From positions 1-40,851 of the forward strand of contig CAYRRM010000028.1 of assembly GCA_964426675.1 (NCBI GenBank): a DNA stretch of 40,851 nt, written 5' to 3'. Position numbers and translations under genes: made by a program. The notes below the pieces were generated by a model. That model was not told where the DNA came from. It ran no database searches and saw only the letters and a list, made by a program, of their open reading frames with translations. This document shows positions 25,703 through 35,228 of the stretch, piece after piece (position 1 is the stretch's first letter; every line of letters starts with the position of its first letter). This DNA is from DYMC01 sp035406705. Its GTDB lineage: Bacteria; Verrucomicrobiota; Lentisphaeria; Victivallales; GWF2-50-93.

Positions 25703-27580
25703 ATGAATAAAAATCTCTATGCTAATTTTATTTTAACAATATTCCTGATTGTATTCCTTGCATTTACGTATATTCAGACAAGAAATATTGATTTAATGAG
25801 ATTGCGAATGGAAAAAGTCTCAGAAGATATGCAGTCAATTCAAAGGGAAATGCATCAAACAAATCTCCTCTTACAGAACTTAATCCAGAAACAACCTATT
25901 GTCAAAGATTATAATGTAGAAAAAAATCAAAGCTCTCCAATTATACCATTTGCGAAGTTCGCAAATTCCGAATTTTATGACCCTCAAGCTGTAGCAGGAG
26001 GCGGAATGATAACTGCCGTAATGTCAGAAACAAAAAATATGAATGCCCTCGTGAACAACGAAGCATTTGTTTCAAGTATATGGTCTTATGTAAATGATTC
26101 TCTATCAGAAAGAAATTACGAGCATCCTGAAAAATTTGAACCTAAACTTGCAGAAAGCTGGGAAATTTCCGAAGATAAATTATCATACACCATTCACATA
26201 AGGAAAGGAGTACTATGGCATGACTTTATAGACCCTGTAACAGGGAAAAAATGGGAAAATGTTGAAGTAACTGCGGACGATTTTAAGTTCTATTTAGATG
26301 TAGTCAAAAATCCAGATGTGGATTGTGCACCAATAAGGACTTATCTGCAAGATATAGATAGGATTGAGGTTTTAGATAAATATACTTTTAAGGTTTTTTG
26401 GAAAAAGAAATATTTCCTTTCTGAGTCAATAACTCTTGGTTTAGAGCCATTGCCAAGGCATTTTTATCACGCATACGAAGGCCCTTTTGATGGTAAAAAA
26501 TTTAATGATGATCATGAGAGAAATAGAATTATGGTAGGGTGTGGCCCTTATAAATTCGCACAATGGGATAAAGGAGCAAAGATTATTCTCAAAAGATGGG
26601 AAAAATATTATGCAGGAAACCTGGGATATTCCCCTCCCCTTGAACAATTATCATTCGAAATTATCAAACATCCTATGACACAACTGCAAGCCCTGCGTTC
26701 AGGACAAATTGATAGAATGTCATTTACCCCTGATATGTGGATAAACAATACAAATACAGAAGACTTTGACGAAAAAACAGGTAAGCTAAAAAAATATAAA
26801 TACCCCTCAATGTCATATAGTTATATCGGATATAATATGCGTATGCCAATTTTCTCAGACAGACGCGTTAGAACTGCTCTCACTCATCTTGTAAATAGAG
26901 AAAAAATTTTGAAGGATGTCTATCATGACCTGGCAAGAATATGTACAGGGCCTTTTTTTATGGATAGCGTCTATAACGATAAAAATATAAAACCTCTCGA
27001 ATTTTCGCCAGAAAAAGCAAAAAAACTTCTTGAAGAAGCAGGTTGGGTTGACAGTGATAACGACGGCATTCTAGATAAAAATGGAAAAAAATTTGAATTT
27101 ACTATATTATCTGTTGCCGATCATCCAATTCAATCGAAAATGTTACCAATTATCAAGGAAGACATGGCCGCTGCGGGCATCGTAATGAAAATTTCCCCAA
27201 TAGAATGGTCCGTATATGTTCAAAGATTGGAAAATAAAAATTTTGAAGTTTGTATTCTGGGTTGGGCTATGGGTTTTGAAAATGACCCCTATCAGCTATG
27301 GCACTCTGCAGAGTCTGAAAAACCAGCATCAAGTAATCATTGCGGTTTTGTAAATAAAGAAGCAGATAAGTTGATTATGGAAATAAGAGAGTGTTTTGAT
27401 CTTAATGAAAGAATAAAATTATGTCATAAATTTCATGCAATAATTCACGAAGAACAACCATACACATTCCTTTTCAGTCCTTATAATCTGGTAGGAATGA
27501 ATGGAAAATACAGAAATGTTCGTGTTTTTCCTTCAGGAATACCAACGAACATAATCTGGGATGGAAGTATTGTAAGATAA
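25703..27580 (+). CDS. Extracytoplasmic peptide/oligosaccharide-binding protein (SBP_bac_5 family), membrane-anchored
   Basis: A 625-residue solute-binding protein of the DppA/OppA type. The N-terminal hydrophobic helix (about 8-24) has no cleavage or lipobox Cys and is followed by a short coiled coil (30-65, LRMEKVSEDMQSIQREMHQ), so it is probably a signal anchor. The binding fold runs from about 90 to the end, with EPKLAESWEISEDKLSYTIHIRKGVLWHD, GCGPYKFAQWDKG, RVRTALTHLVNREKIL, SPEKAKKLLEEAGW, and FEVCILGWAMGFENDPYQLWHS. No permease or ATPase genes lie near. It sits 17 bases after nrdJ and 31 before the GH3 gene, with AAGGAG before the ATG. The ligand may be a glycan breakdown product, judging by the neighbours. 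Confidence 0.85.
   Translation: MNKNLYANFILTIFLIVFLAFTYIQTRNIDLMRLRMEKVSEDMQSIQREMHQTNLLLQNLIQKQPIVKDYNVEKNQSSPIIPFAKFANSEFYDPQAVAGGGMITAVMSETKNMNALVNNEAFVSSIWSYVNDSLSERNYEHPEKFEPKLAESWEISEDKLSYTIHIRKGVLWHDFIDPVTGKKWENVEVTADDFKFYLDVVKNPDVDCAPIRTYLQDIDRIEVLDKYTFKVFWKKKYFLSESITLGLEPLPRHFYHAYEGPFDGKKFNDDHERNRIMVGCGPYKFAQWDKGAKIILKRWEKYYAGNLGYSPPLEQLSFEIIKHPMTQLQALRSGQIDRMSFTPDMWINNTNTEDFDEKTGKLKKYKYPSMSYSYIGYNMRMPIFSDRRVRTALTHLVNREKILKDVYHDLARICTGPFFMDSVYNDKNIKPLEFSPEKAKKLLEEAGWVDSDNDGILDKNGKKFEFTILSVADHPIQSKMLPIIKEDMAAAGIVMKISPIEWSVYVQRLENKNFEVCILGWAMGFENDPYQLWHSAESEKPASSNHCGFVNKEADKLIMEIRECFDLNERIKLCHKFHAIIHEEQPYTFLFSPYNLVGMNGKYRNVRVFPSGIPTNIIWDGSIVR
25952..25962. repeat. Iterated palindrome GCGANNNTCGC, site 10
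   Basis: GCGAAGTTCGC within TTT...AAA, a 17-base inverted repeat, in the linker after the coiled coil of the binding-protein gene (AKFA). Confidence 0.85.
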
Positions 27581-27611
27581 AAATTTAAACTTTCTTTAAG
27601 GAGAATTAGTT

Positions 27612-30062
27612 ATGTCGAAGAAAAAGTCTATCGAAAAAAGAGCTGAAAAAATTCTGAAAATGTTGACATTAGAAGAAAAAATTCGTTTGCTCGGTGGAGA
27701 ACATAACGGAACGAAAGAAATTAAAGGAAAATTTCCAAAAATAAAATTTGCAGATGGGCCCGTAGGTGTCCATTGGTGGTGCGAAAAATCAACAGCATAT
27801 CCAGCACTAATTGCCCTTGCATCAACATTTAATAAAAAACTTGCCTGGAAATTTGGTTGGGCATTAGGAAGAGATTGCAGGGCCCGCGGCGTTCATGTTC
27901 TGCTTGCTCCAGGAGTAAATATCTACCGTTCTCCTCTATGCGGAAGAAATTTTGAATACCTCGGAGAGGATCCTTATCTTTCTGCGAAAATCGCAACAAA
28001 TTATATAAAAGGTGTTCAATCTCAAAATGTATCAGCAACAGTAAAACACTTTGCTCTTAACTTTCAGGAATATGAAAGACATAGAGTTAGTTCGGATGCA
28101 GATGAAAGGACAATGCGCGAAATCTACCTACCAGCTTTTGAAGCAGCCGTAAAAGAAGCAAAATGTGGAGCCCTAATGACAGCTTATAATCTTGTTAATG
28201 GACAACATTGTTCGGAAAATGAATTCCTCATTATGAAAGTTCTCAAAGGCGAATGGAAATTTGATGGAGTTGTTATGTCCGATTGGGTTTCTACTTACAG
28301 CACTGAAGGAGCAGCAAATAGAGGGCTCGATCTGGAGATGCCAACAGGGGCATTTCTAAATGAAGAAAAACTACTTCCTCTTATAAAAAATGGTATTGTG
28401 ACGGAAAAAACAATCGATGAAAAGGTAAGAAGACTTATAAAACTCGCACTGCGTTTTGGTTGGCTTGATGAAGAGCAAAAAGATGATTCAATCCCTCTAA
28501 ATGACCCGGAAACTGCGAAAATCGCACTCGACACGGCTCGCGAAGGAATTGTTATGTTAAAAAATCAAAATAAATTTCTCCCCTTAAAAAAGGAAAAGTT
28601 AAAAAATATTGGAGTAATAGGATATAATGCAGCAAATCCAGTAATCTGTGGAGGTGGTAGCGCATATACAACGCCATATCAAATTGAAACACTACTTGAT
28701 GCTATTAAAGCAGAATGCAATGGAAAAATAATCAACGTAAAATATGAGGTTGGATATGATGTTCATCGTCATATAAAAGCCTTTAATACAACAAAATTTC
28801 TTACTCATAATCGAGAAAAAGGAATTCTGGGAGAGTATTTCGATAACAACGACTTATCAGGGTCTCCATTATTTACAAGAATTGATGAGAATATAAATTT
28901 TCCATGGGGAGGAAAAGTACCTGATGAAAAATTAAAAGTCCAGAACTACTCAGTTCGTTGGACGGGTAAGTTAATTCCAGAAGAAAGCGGTACTCATATT
29001 TTTTATTACAGGATACAGGATGGATTGTCAAAGATTGTTTTTGATGGTAAAATAATAAGCAATACCATTAATGCCAACGCGGTAGTGAATTACGGATTGC
29101 AGATGTGTAAACTTGATCTTGAAAAAGGTAAGGAATATAAACTTTCAATTGAGTTTAAAAGCCGTGGAGGGTGGTGTATAATCCAATTTGGAATTGAACC
29201 CGAAGCCGAGATCGAAAAAGAAAGACAAAGGGCCATAGAATTAGCTAAGACCTCAGATGTCGTTATAATGGGAATAGGCTTTACTCCAGAAACGGAAGGA
29301 GAAGGTAATGATAGACCGTTTAAATTACATAAGGAGCTTGAGAGGCTCTTAATAGAATTACCAGAGGTAAATCCAAATATTATTGTTTGTGCTTATGCTG
29401 GTGGCGGCTTTGATATGTCAGAATGGTTAAATAAAGTGAAGGCTTTGTTGATGATATGGTATCCAGGCCAGAATGGTACAAAGGCCGCAGCAGAAATAAT
29501 CTTCGGCAAAATCTCGCCATCGGGAAAATTACCAATAACTATTGAAAAAAGACTTGAAGATCGTTCTTCATTTAACTGTTATCACGATGATGATAAAGAT
29601 TTGAGAGTTCAACTGACAGATGGCATCTTCTGTGGATACAGAGGTTTTGATGCCTCATCAATCAAACCTCTCTTTCCTTTTGGTTATGGATTAACATATT
29701 CGGAATTTAAATACGAAAATTTAAAAATATCATCAAAGAAAATAAGAAAAAATCAGAAATTAAAAATATCATTTAAAATAAAGAATGTAGGAAAATTTTT
29801 TGCAGCAGAAACAGCAATGCTTTTCATATCAGATCTTAAATGCTCATGCCCAAGGCCAATTAAAGAGCTCAAAGGATTTGAAAAAGTCAAACTTGCACCT
29901 GAGCAAAGCGCTAAAATCAATTTTGTCATCAATTATGAATCTTTAAAGTTCTTTAATCCTGATAAGAAAAAATGGCAAGTTGAAGACGGAAAATTTAAAA
30001 TTCTCATCGGTTCAAATAGTGAGGATATAAGACGTTCTGCAGAATTTAGTTATAAAAATTAA
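27612..30062 (+). CDS. Glycoside hydrolase family 3 enzyme with inserted PA14 domain
   Basis: An 816-residue beta-glycosidase (beta-glucosidase/xylosidase class). The N-terminal barrel has FADGPVGVHWW, GRNFEYLGEDPYL, KHFALNFQEYERHR, and the nucleophile Asp224 in GVVMSDW. The second domain (about 310-400) is interrupted by a PA14 domain (about 404-530; GILGEYFDNNDLSGSPLF, YSVRWTGKLIPEESGTHIFY), resumes with GFTPETEGEGNDR and AYAGGGFDMSEW, and ends with an FnIII-like domain (about 700-812; PFGYGLTYSEF). The GH3-PA14 plan is well known and the insert usually shapes substrate choice. There is no signal peptide, so it should act in the cytoplasm on imported oligosaccharides. Two iterated palindromes lie inside. 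Confidence 0.92.
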   Translation: MSKKKSIEKRAEKILKMLTLEEKIRLLGGEHNGTKEIKGKFPKIKFADGPVGVHWWCEKSTAYPALIALASTFNKKLAWKFGWALGRDCRARGVHVLLAPGVNIYRSPLCGRNFEYLGEDPYLSAKIATNYIKGVQSQNVSATVKHFALNFQEYERHRVSSDADERTMREIYLPAFEAAVKEAKCGALMTAYNLVNGQHCSENEFLIMKVLKGEWKFDGVVMSDWVSTYSTEGAANRGLDLEMPTGAFLNEEKLLPLIKNGIVTEKTIDEKVRRLIKLALRFGWLDEEQKDDSIPLNDPETAKIALDTAREGIVMLKNQNKFLPLKKEKLKNIGVIGYNAANPVICGGGSAYTTPYQIETLLDAIKAECNGKIINVKYEVGYDVHRHIKAFNTTKFLTHNREKGILGEYFDNNDLSGSPLFTRIDENINFPWGGKVPDEKLKVQNYSVRWTGKLIPEESGTHIFYYRIQDGLSKIVFDGKIISNTINANAVVNYGLQMCKLDLEKGKEYKLSIEFKSRGGWCIIQFGIEPEAEIEKERQRAIELAKTSDVVIMGIGFTPETEGEGNDRPFKLHKELERLLIELPEVNPNIIVCAYAGGGFDMSEWLNKVKALLMIWYPGQNGTKAAAEIIFGKISPSGKLPITIEKRLEDRSSFNCYHDDDKDLRVQLTDGIFCGYRGFDASSIKPLFPFGYGLTYSEFKYENLKISSKKIRKNQKLKISFKIKNVGKFFAAETAMLFISDLKCSCPRPIKELKGFEKVKLAPEQSAKINFVINYESLKFFNPDKKKWQVEDGKFKILIGSNSEDIRRSAEFSYKN
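27984..27994. repeat. Iterated palindrome GCGANNNTCGC, site 11
   Basis: GCGAAAATCGC in the GH3 gene, read as AKIA after the GEDPYL motif. Confidence 0.85.
28515..28525. repeat. Iterated palindrome GCGANNNTCGC, site 12
   Basis: GCGAAAATCGC in the GH3 gene, read as AKIA near the start of the second domain. Confidence 0.85.
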
Positions 30063-30102
30063 TGGATAAGTTTTCTAAATTTCTAATGTAAAATTATTTA
30101 AA

Positions 30103-30732
30103 ATGAAATCACATATAATGAAAGTTTATGTAATCGGTGATAGCATATCTATTCACTATGGTCCGTATCTTGAAAAATACCTCAGAGGTTTTATGAAATA
30201 CGAGCGAAAAACAGGAGAAGCTGAGGCCCTATTAAATCTCGATAATCCTCAAGGTGCAAATGGAGGAGATTCTGCGCGTGTTCTCGACTTCTTGCGAGGA
30301 ATGGCAGCTTCAGGAGGTATTGATGCAGATATCCTTCTCCTGAATTGCGGCTTGCATGATATTAAAACTAATCCATCCACAGGCCTAAAACAGGTTCCAA
30401 TTGAAAATTATAAGGCTAACCTGAGAGAAATAATAAAAGTCGTATTACAAATGAAAATAAAAATGATATGGATACGCACGACACCATGTGATGAAAAAAA
30501 ACATAATAACTCCAATATGAAATTTTATAGATTCTCCGCAGATTGTCAGCAATATAACCATGTTGCTGATGAAATAATGGCCGAATTTGATATAAAATCC
30601 ATAGACCTTTATAATTTTACCCTTAATCTTGGGCCAGATCTTTACTGCGATCATGTGCATTTTCATGAACATATCAGAGAAAAACAGGCGGCCTTCATTG
30701 CAGGATGGCTCCTTCGAGAAATTAATCGTTAA
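30103..30732 (+). CDS. SGNH/GDSL-family hydrolase
   Basis: A 209-residue putative esterase. Block I is VIGDSIS near the N-terminus, block III NCGLHDIK (Asn, with His where many have Asp), and block V DHVHFHEH with the catalytic Asp-x2-His. There is no signal peptide, so it is cytoplasmic. A second ATG at 30118 (MKVYVIGDS) fits the family start better, and neither has a Shine-Dalgarno. The gene lies 40 bases after the GH3 enzyme, so removal of acyl groups from imported sugars is a sensible guess. Confidence 0.8.
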   Translation: MKSHIMKVYVIGDSISIHYGPYLEKYLRGFMKYERKTGEAEALLNLDNPQGANGGDSARVLDFLRGMAASGGIDADILLLNCGLHDIKTNPSTGLKQVPIENYKANLREIIKVVLQMKIKMIWIRTTPCDEKKHNNSNMKFYRFSADCQQYNHVADEIMAEFDIKSIDLYNFTLNLGPDLYCDHVHFHEHIREKQAAFIAGWLLREINR

Positions 30733-30846
30733 TTTAGCTTATGTTTCGTCATACGGCTCATATTTTGCTTCGATTATCTTATTTCCGCTAAAGAGTCAAA
30801 TCTTCATTTTACAAATTACACAAAAATTCATTTTTTTGAATCCAAT

Positions 30847-30873
30847 TTGACAAAAAAAAACACGCGCTAAACT
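30847..30873 (+). promoter_or_regulatory. Possible promoter for the secreted-protein pair
   Basis: TTGACA (30847-30852) followed after 15 bases by TAAACT (30868-30873), 53 bases before the start codon. The -35 is a perfect match; the spacing is short. Confidence 0.35.
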
Positions 30874-30926
30874 AACACTTTGAAAATGAAAAATTAGGAT
30901 TATAATAAATGCGAAGGAGAGAAAAA

Positions 30927-32291
30927 ATGAATTGGTTCTCAAGAGTAGCAATTTTATCTGTTGCTACAATGGTGCCTGTTATCTTTACTGTGCCGCTTTC
31001 AGCGAGTCCATCAGTGACGCTGGAGCCAGCAGTAGTGAAGGTAGGTGATAAAATTACCGTGACAATCGAATCCGATGGATGGATTCTCAAGGGTGGTCCA
31101 ATTGTTAAAGGACCTGCAGAAGGTTCACTCACATCAACTGGCGGAACATTAACTGCAACAGGCCCAGGATATGTCATTGTCTCAACATATTGGGTGCACC
31201 CCAATGGTAATGGTGGAGAAGAGGAAATGAGCGCAACCGGGACGGCAAAGGTAACAATCGATGTTGAGTCAATAGATGTCTGGGATAGCAATGAAAGACA
31301 TGCTTCAGAAAACATTCTTCAAATTGTCGCACCTAAAATGGGGGAGGACATCAATGGCTCGGTGAAAAACGCCGAGGCATTACCATCTGCTTCTGCAACA
31401 TGGTCTTATAATGGAATAGAAAAATTAGGAGCTAATGTTACCTTCAAAAAGGGCGCTGCTGGCTGGGAATCTGGAGAGAAAATACTAAAAAATGTTGCGC
31501 CAAAGTCGTCCGACATTACATGCGAAGATAAGAATGTAACAATTTTAGTTTACCCTTATGATGTCTCAGTCATTTCGGTTAATATTGGAACTTTTTCCGG
31601 CATTGCAAATTCCATTGCTGAGGCATTATTAGTTTTGGTTCCACAGGACATCACAATTGAAGTTCCCGAAGTTGTAATTGATGTTGACAATCAGTGGAAA
31701 GAACAGAAGAACACAAATTTTTGTGGCTGGACATATTCTAGCGATATTGCTATAGATCCGATGTACAGCGTCGAAGCTACTATCGGTGTACCTGCAAAAA
31801 AATTAAAAAAACTTGACGAGCTTCTAGACAAAGCCTTACTCGGCAAATATTTAAAGAAATATGTTATTAGTTATGATGTACCAAAGCTCTCTGCCAGCGT
31901 AAAAAATACCCCATCACTTAAAGCAAAGTTTTCAAGAGACGAATATGGAAAATTAAACGATATAACGAAAGACTTTGTGCATAATGGTGGCGATGTCGAT
32001 TTAAGCGGAGGAGGTAAGATAACTTTTCAAATTCTTCCTCAATTTGAGGATATTATAACAGTTGATGCCCGCTCAGAATTCAAGGCAGGCTGGATAAGTA
32101 GCCTTACCCCATGGATAAAGGAAGAGTCTTTTGGAATTGATGCGACTCTTACATTGAAACCTTGTGTAGTTGAGACGGTAGCATACATCAACCTGTTTGG
32201 GAATGAGTTCAAGCCTGAGATTGAACCATTAACGTTATACAAGGGCAAGGATTTTAAGTCTAATAATCTATTCAAATACAATTTCAAGTAA
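30927..32291 (+). CDS. Secreted protein of unknown function
   Basis: A 454-residue protein that I do not recognise. A signal peptide (MNWFSRVAILSVATMV... ending about SAS, residue 26) precedes a beta-rich region that starts like a surface-exposed immunoglobulin-type domain (VTLEPAVVKVGDKITVTIES) with a Gly-rich turn at 45-90. The rest is mostly short beta strands with three cysteines (DITCEDK, NFCGWTY, LKPCVVE). An ATG at 30909 is also in frame, but AAGGAG at 30914-30919 sits 7 bases before 30927 and decides the start. It is followed after 18 bases by another secreted protein, so the two are probably coexpressed. Confidence 0.72.
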   Translation: MNWFSRVAILSVATMVPVIFTVPLSASPSVTLEPAVVKVGDKITVTIESDGWILKGGPIVKGPAEGSLTSTGGTLTATGPGYVIVSTYWVHPNGNGGEEEMSATGTAKVTIDVESIDVWDSNERHASENILQIVAPKMGEDINGSVKNAEALPSASATWSYNGIEKLGANVTFKKGAAGWESGEKILKNVAPKSSDITCEDKNVTILVYPYDVSVISVNIGTFSGIANSIAEALLVLVPQDITIEVPEVVIDVDNQWKEQKNTNFCGWTYSSDIAIDPMYSVEATIGVPAKKLKKLDELLDKALLGKYLKKYVISYDVPKLSASVKNTPSLKAKFSRDEYGKLNDITKDFVHNGGDVDLSGGGKITFQILPQFEDIITVDARSEFKAGWISSLTPWIKEESFGIDATLTLKPCVVETVAYINLFGNEFKPEIEPLTLYKGKDFKSNNLFKYNFK

Positions 32292-32309
32292 AACACAAGG
32301 GTGTTAAAA

Positions 32310-33050
32310 ATGAAAAAAAAGACTGTATTCTTTGCAATTTTATATTGTTGTTCTTTGGCTTTGTATTCATCAGAAAACTTCAGACTCAAAATCAAGGCGG
32401 ACAAAAATATAACAGTATACCTGAACGGTTTTTATTTTGACAATAAGTCAAAGACCGCATGCGATGAATACCTCATCAATGGCAAAAATTCTATTGTTAT
32501 TGAACCAGCAAACAAAACTACAGTGGACATCAAAATAGAAAAATGTGGAGAGGGCGTTGACACAATCTTTTCATTCAAAGGAGAAATATTCGAAAATACA
32601 ACAAAAGAGTTTGATCTGAATATTTCATCCAGATGGTACTGGCAAGATGGAGATAATATTGAAAGTATTTCAGATGAAGATCGAAAGACAATAATAGAAG
32701 CAACCAATAATGTAATCGAAGCCTATAAAACCGGAGATTTCGTTAGCGTAATTGACACCACAATGAAAGCATACATAGAAAACTACGCTAAAATGAAAAA
32801 TAAGCCATCTAATGAAATTAGAACAAGTTGGCTATCCTCATACAAAGAGTTACTCGGTCCTGAAGTAAGAGTATCATTTGAGGTTGGAGAAGGTGAACTG
32901 GATATAGAGTTAAGTAGGTACAATAAAAAAATAGTCAGGGTATTCAGGAAAAATGGCAATTTCCTAACAAGAATTGTTTTAGAAATTGGCGACTCCAAAG
33001 AATATCAATACTTTTTCATGAAGAAAGATGGAAAATGGCTTATGCAGTAA
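32310..33050 (+). CDS. Secreted protein of unknown function
   Basis: A 246-residue exported protein. The signal peptide (MKKKTVFFAILYCCSLALYSS) has Cys-Cys near its end but no proper lipobox. Residues 25-115 look like a beta-sandwich (VYLNGFYFDN, YLINGKNSIVIEP). Residues 120-246 begin with helices and end in strands closing with YQYFFMKKDGKWLMQ, reminiscent of NTF2/SnoaL-like folds, which is only a resemblance. The GTG at 32301 is in frame, but AAGGG at 32297-32301 points to the ATG at 32310. It is paired with the preceding secreted protein. Confidence 0.68.
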   Translation: MKKKTVFFAILYCCSLALYSSENFRLKIKADKNITVYLNGFYFDNKSKTACDEYLINGKNSIVIEPANKTTVDIKIEKCGEGVDTIFSFKGEIFENTTKEFDLNISSRWYWQDGDNIESISDEDRKTIIEATNNVIEAYKTGDFVSVIDTTMKAYIENYAKMKNKPSNEIRTSWLSSYKELLGPEVRVSFEVGEGELDIELSRYNKKIVRVFRKNGNFLTRIVLEIGDSKEYQYFFMKKDGKWLMQ

Positions 33051-33213
33051 TACGGTTATCTAATCTATCATTTGACAAATTCATATCACTTACTATAGAT
33101 ATTCGAATCCGAAATTCGAAATTAAAAATGTTTTTTTTTCAGCTAAATATCAAAGCAAACTCCTCGTTCTGTTCTCTTTATTTATCCTTCCACTGATATC
33201 TATATTTTAATAG

Positions 33214-33863
33214 GAAAATCTTTCCCTTCGCCAGCTTGAATTGAAGGATGGGAAGGTTCTTGAGCTCAGGATCTTTATTAAGGTTGCGGATAAGTTTCTT
33301 CCGGTTGAAACCATTGATGGAAAGAAGATGCAATTTCGACCTGAAGACATCTCCGAAAGGGAGCACCAGCGCCGATTTGGTGTGAGTAAAGCTACCATTG
33401 TCAATCCCAGGACAGAAACGACCAGTCCTGTCGCAACCGATAAGAAACAATTGAAGTTCCGACTATTCCCCCACCTCATTCCGATCCTGTACTGGCGAGA
33501 TTCGAGGAGGTTGGCACGAAGCTACCGAAGGATTTCAAAACTGCGAATTTCGTGAAGTCCTTCAAGATCAAAGCAGAGGATCTTGATGCCGATGTCTTCG
33601 AGGGGAAATTCTGTCGAATGCCCTGCCGCTATTTTGTTCCCGGTAATCTCGCCAACGGGCAAAAGGTTCCTCTTGTGCTTTTCTTCCACGGAATGGGTGA
33701 GTGCGGCGATGATAACATCAAGCAGTTGAAACACCCTCAGGTTTTGATATTTGTCCAGCCGTGGATTCAAGAGAAGTATCCATTTTTTTTACGCCCCCCT
33801 TTATTTTACGATTCGCCTTCAATTACTTCCTTCTTTCTCTGCCTTAAACATCCTTTATCCTAA
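33214..33863 (+). pseudogene. Decayed esterase (alpha/beta hydrolase) gene, frameshifted and truncated
   Basis: Two frames together read as one protein. Frame 1 (33214 to about 33450) gives SLRQLELKDGKVLELRI...FRPEDISERE, like the small SHD1-type module found before enzymes in PVC bacteria. Frame 2 opens at 33444 and gives IEVPTIPPPHSDPVLARFEEVG and then a hydrolase start with YFVPGNLANGQKVPLVLFFHGMGECGDDN, the oxyanion-loop HG motif of PHB-depolymerase/carboxylesterase-type enzymes. Similarity fades at a run of eight T (33783-33790), before the catalytic Ser would appear. There is no signal peptide or start. G+C is clearly higher than in neighbours, suggesting imported DNA now decaying. Confidence 0.65.
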
Positions 33864-34010
33864 AAAAAGCGGTTGAAAATTGTTTTTTATTTATATGTAT
33901 ATGAAAATTTTTTTTACGAATTTTCAAGCCGCGAAGGATTGGCTGTATTTATCATATCTACTTTGTTAGCTTCGACCATTAGTTACTACAGCTTACTCTC
34001 TCTGCCTAGT

Positions 34011-34088
34011 ATCTAGGGCAAATGTACCAACTGCTTAATTTAGAATAAAATCAGTTAATTTCGATTTTTCACAAAATAAGTGAATTAG
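34011..34088. repeat. Diverged intergenic repeat, copy B
   Basis: Bases 34011-34034 (ATCTAGGGCAAATGTACC, ending CTGC) align with 40543-40566 (ATCATAGGGCAAGCTGTAC, ending TTGC). Bases 34052-34088 share TTTCGATTTTTCA, AAATAAG and ATTAG with 8981-9026. From the pseudogene end (33863) to the UroD-like gene (34132) there is nothing coding. Confidence 0.4.
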
Positions 34089-34131
34089 AAATATGTGACG
34101 TGTAATAAAACAAAAAATCGGTAAATTTATT

Positions 34132-35127
34132 TTATATTTCATTCACAACAGATATCATTGCAAAATACTTTTCATCCGGCACATATTCAGGAATACTGTT
34201 TCCAGAACCGAGAGCATAAGCTCCTTCGTCTGAGGAAAGGGCCAGCATATTTAGACAACGTTTTTTTATTGTATCAATTTCGCTTCTGCATAAAAAGTCA
34301 AGATCTATTCCCCCAAGTATTGCTATTTTTTTTCCCCATTTTTGATATGCTTTCTCCACAGGACAAATTGAATCTTCATACGAATGTTTTGCATCATAAT
34401 GAATATCATAAATTATATCATCCATCACTTCAGAAAGATTTCCACATGAATGTAAAATCGCGGGACGTCCTGATTTATGAATTGTCTCCACAATCCTCTT
34501 ATGCCATGGAATAACGTATCTGCGCATATCATCAGGTGATAGCATGGTCTGAGTCTTAAATCCCCAATCGTCATTTGATATCATCGCTCCAACTTTACCA
34601 AAACTATTCCCTATAATTTCATAATACCTTACTAACCTTGAACCGACATTATCGAATATTTGACGGACTAATTCTGGATCATCAACAAGCATCATACAAA
34701 GATTATCATAACCTGTCAATTTAATTACATTTTCAAGAACTCCTCCAGGACCATATGCAATTATTCTCATACCATCTGGCAGATTTTTGGACGTTATTTC
34801 AAATGAACTGTAATCCGCAGAGTCCGGATCCGGCCATTTATATAATTCAAAAGACTTTCTGTCAATAATTAATGGCGATTCATTTAATGATATAGATTTT
34901 TCACGATGCTTTTCTCCAGATTGAAAAGCAAAAGCACCCATAACTGTAATATAATCATAACCCGCATTAAGAAATGCCTTCATTCGAAGAATGTTATTAT
35001 CGTTATAGTTATTTCCTGCAAGGACCTTATGCAACCTATCATTTAGAAAAAATTCAAACAATGTTGGACGTCTCGGCTTTTCTCTATTTAAAATAGAGAG
35101 AATGTTTTCAAAATCTGGTTTCCTCAT
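34132..35127 (-). CDS. Uroporphyrinogen decarboxylase-like (URO-D/MtaA superfamily) protein
   Basis: A 331-residue barrel of the URO-D superfamily. It has RPTLFEFFLNDR near the start, GPGGVLENVIKLTGYDNL, ISNDDWGFKTQTMLSPDDMRRYVIPWHKRI, HSCGNLSEVMDDII (the His-x-Cys pair that binds zinc in methyltransferase members), and LGGIDLDFLCR. Heme-type signatures are lacking, so it is more likely one of the many methyltransferase- or sugar-metabolism-associated paralogues seen in Lentisphaerota than HemE. AAGGGGG precedes the ATG. It is divergent from an AraC regulator 101 bases away, which probably controls it. Confidence 0.8.
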   Translation of the reverse strand: MRKPDFENILSILNREKPRRPTLFEFFLNDRLHKVLAGNNYNDNNILRMKAFLNAGYDYITVMGAFAFQSGEKHREKSISLNESPLIIDRKSFELYKWPDPDSADYSSFEITSKNLPDGMRIIAYGPGGVLENVIKLTGYDNLCMMLVDDPELVRQIFDNVGSRLVRYYEIIGNSFGKVGAMISNDDWGFKTQTMLSPDDMRRYVIPWHKRIVETIHKSGRPAILHSCGNLSEVMDDIIYDIHYDAKHSYEDSICPVEKAYQKWGKKIAILGGIDLDFLCRSEIDTIKKRCLNMLALSSDEGAYALGSGNSIPEYVPDEKYFAMISVVNEI

Positions 35128-35228
35128 ATTTAATAGACCCCCTTATTTTTTCCATAAATATAATTGATTTTGTGTTTGAAATCTTTTTCATAATAGACTA
35201 TTTTTTATCATAAACGCTCTTTTTTTTT

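Noticed and set aside
33178..33479. Minus-strand frames over the pseudogene.
   Set aside because: They have no family features, while the plus strand gives a recognisable hydrolase start.
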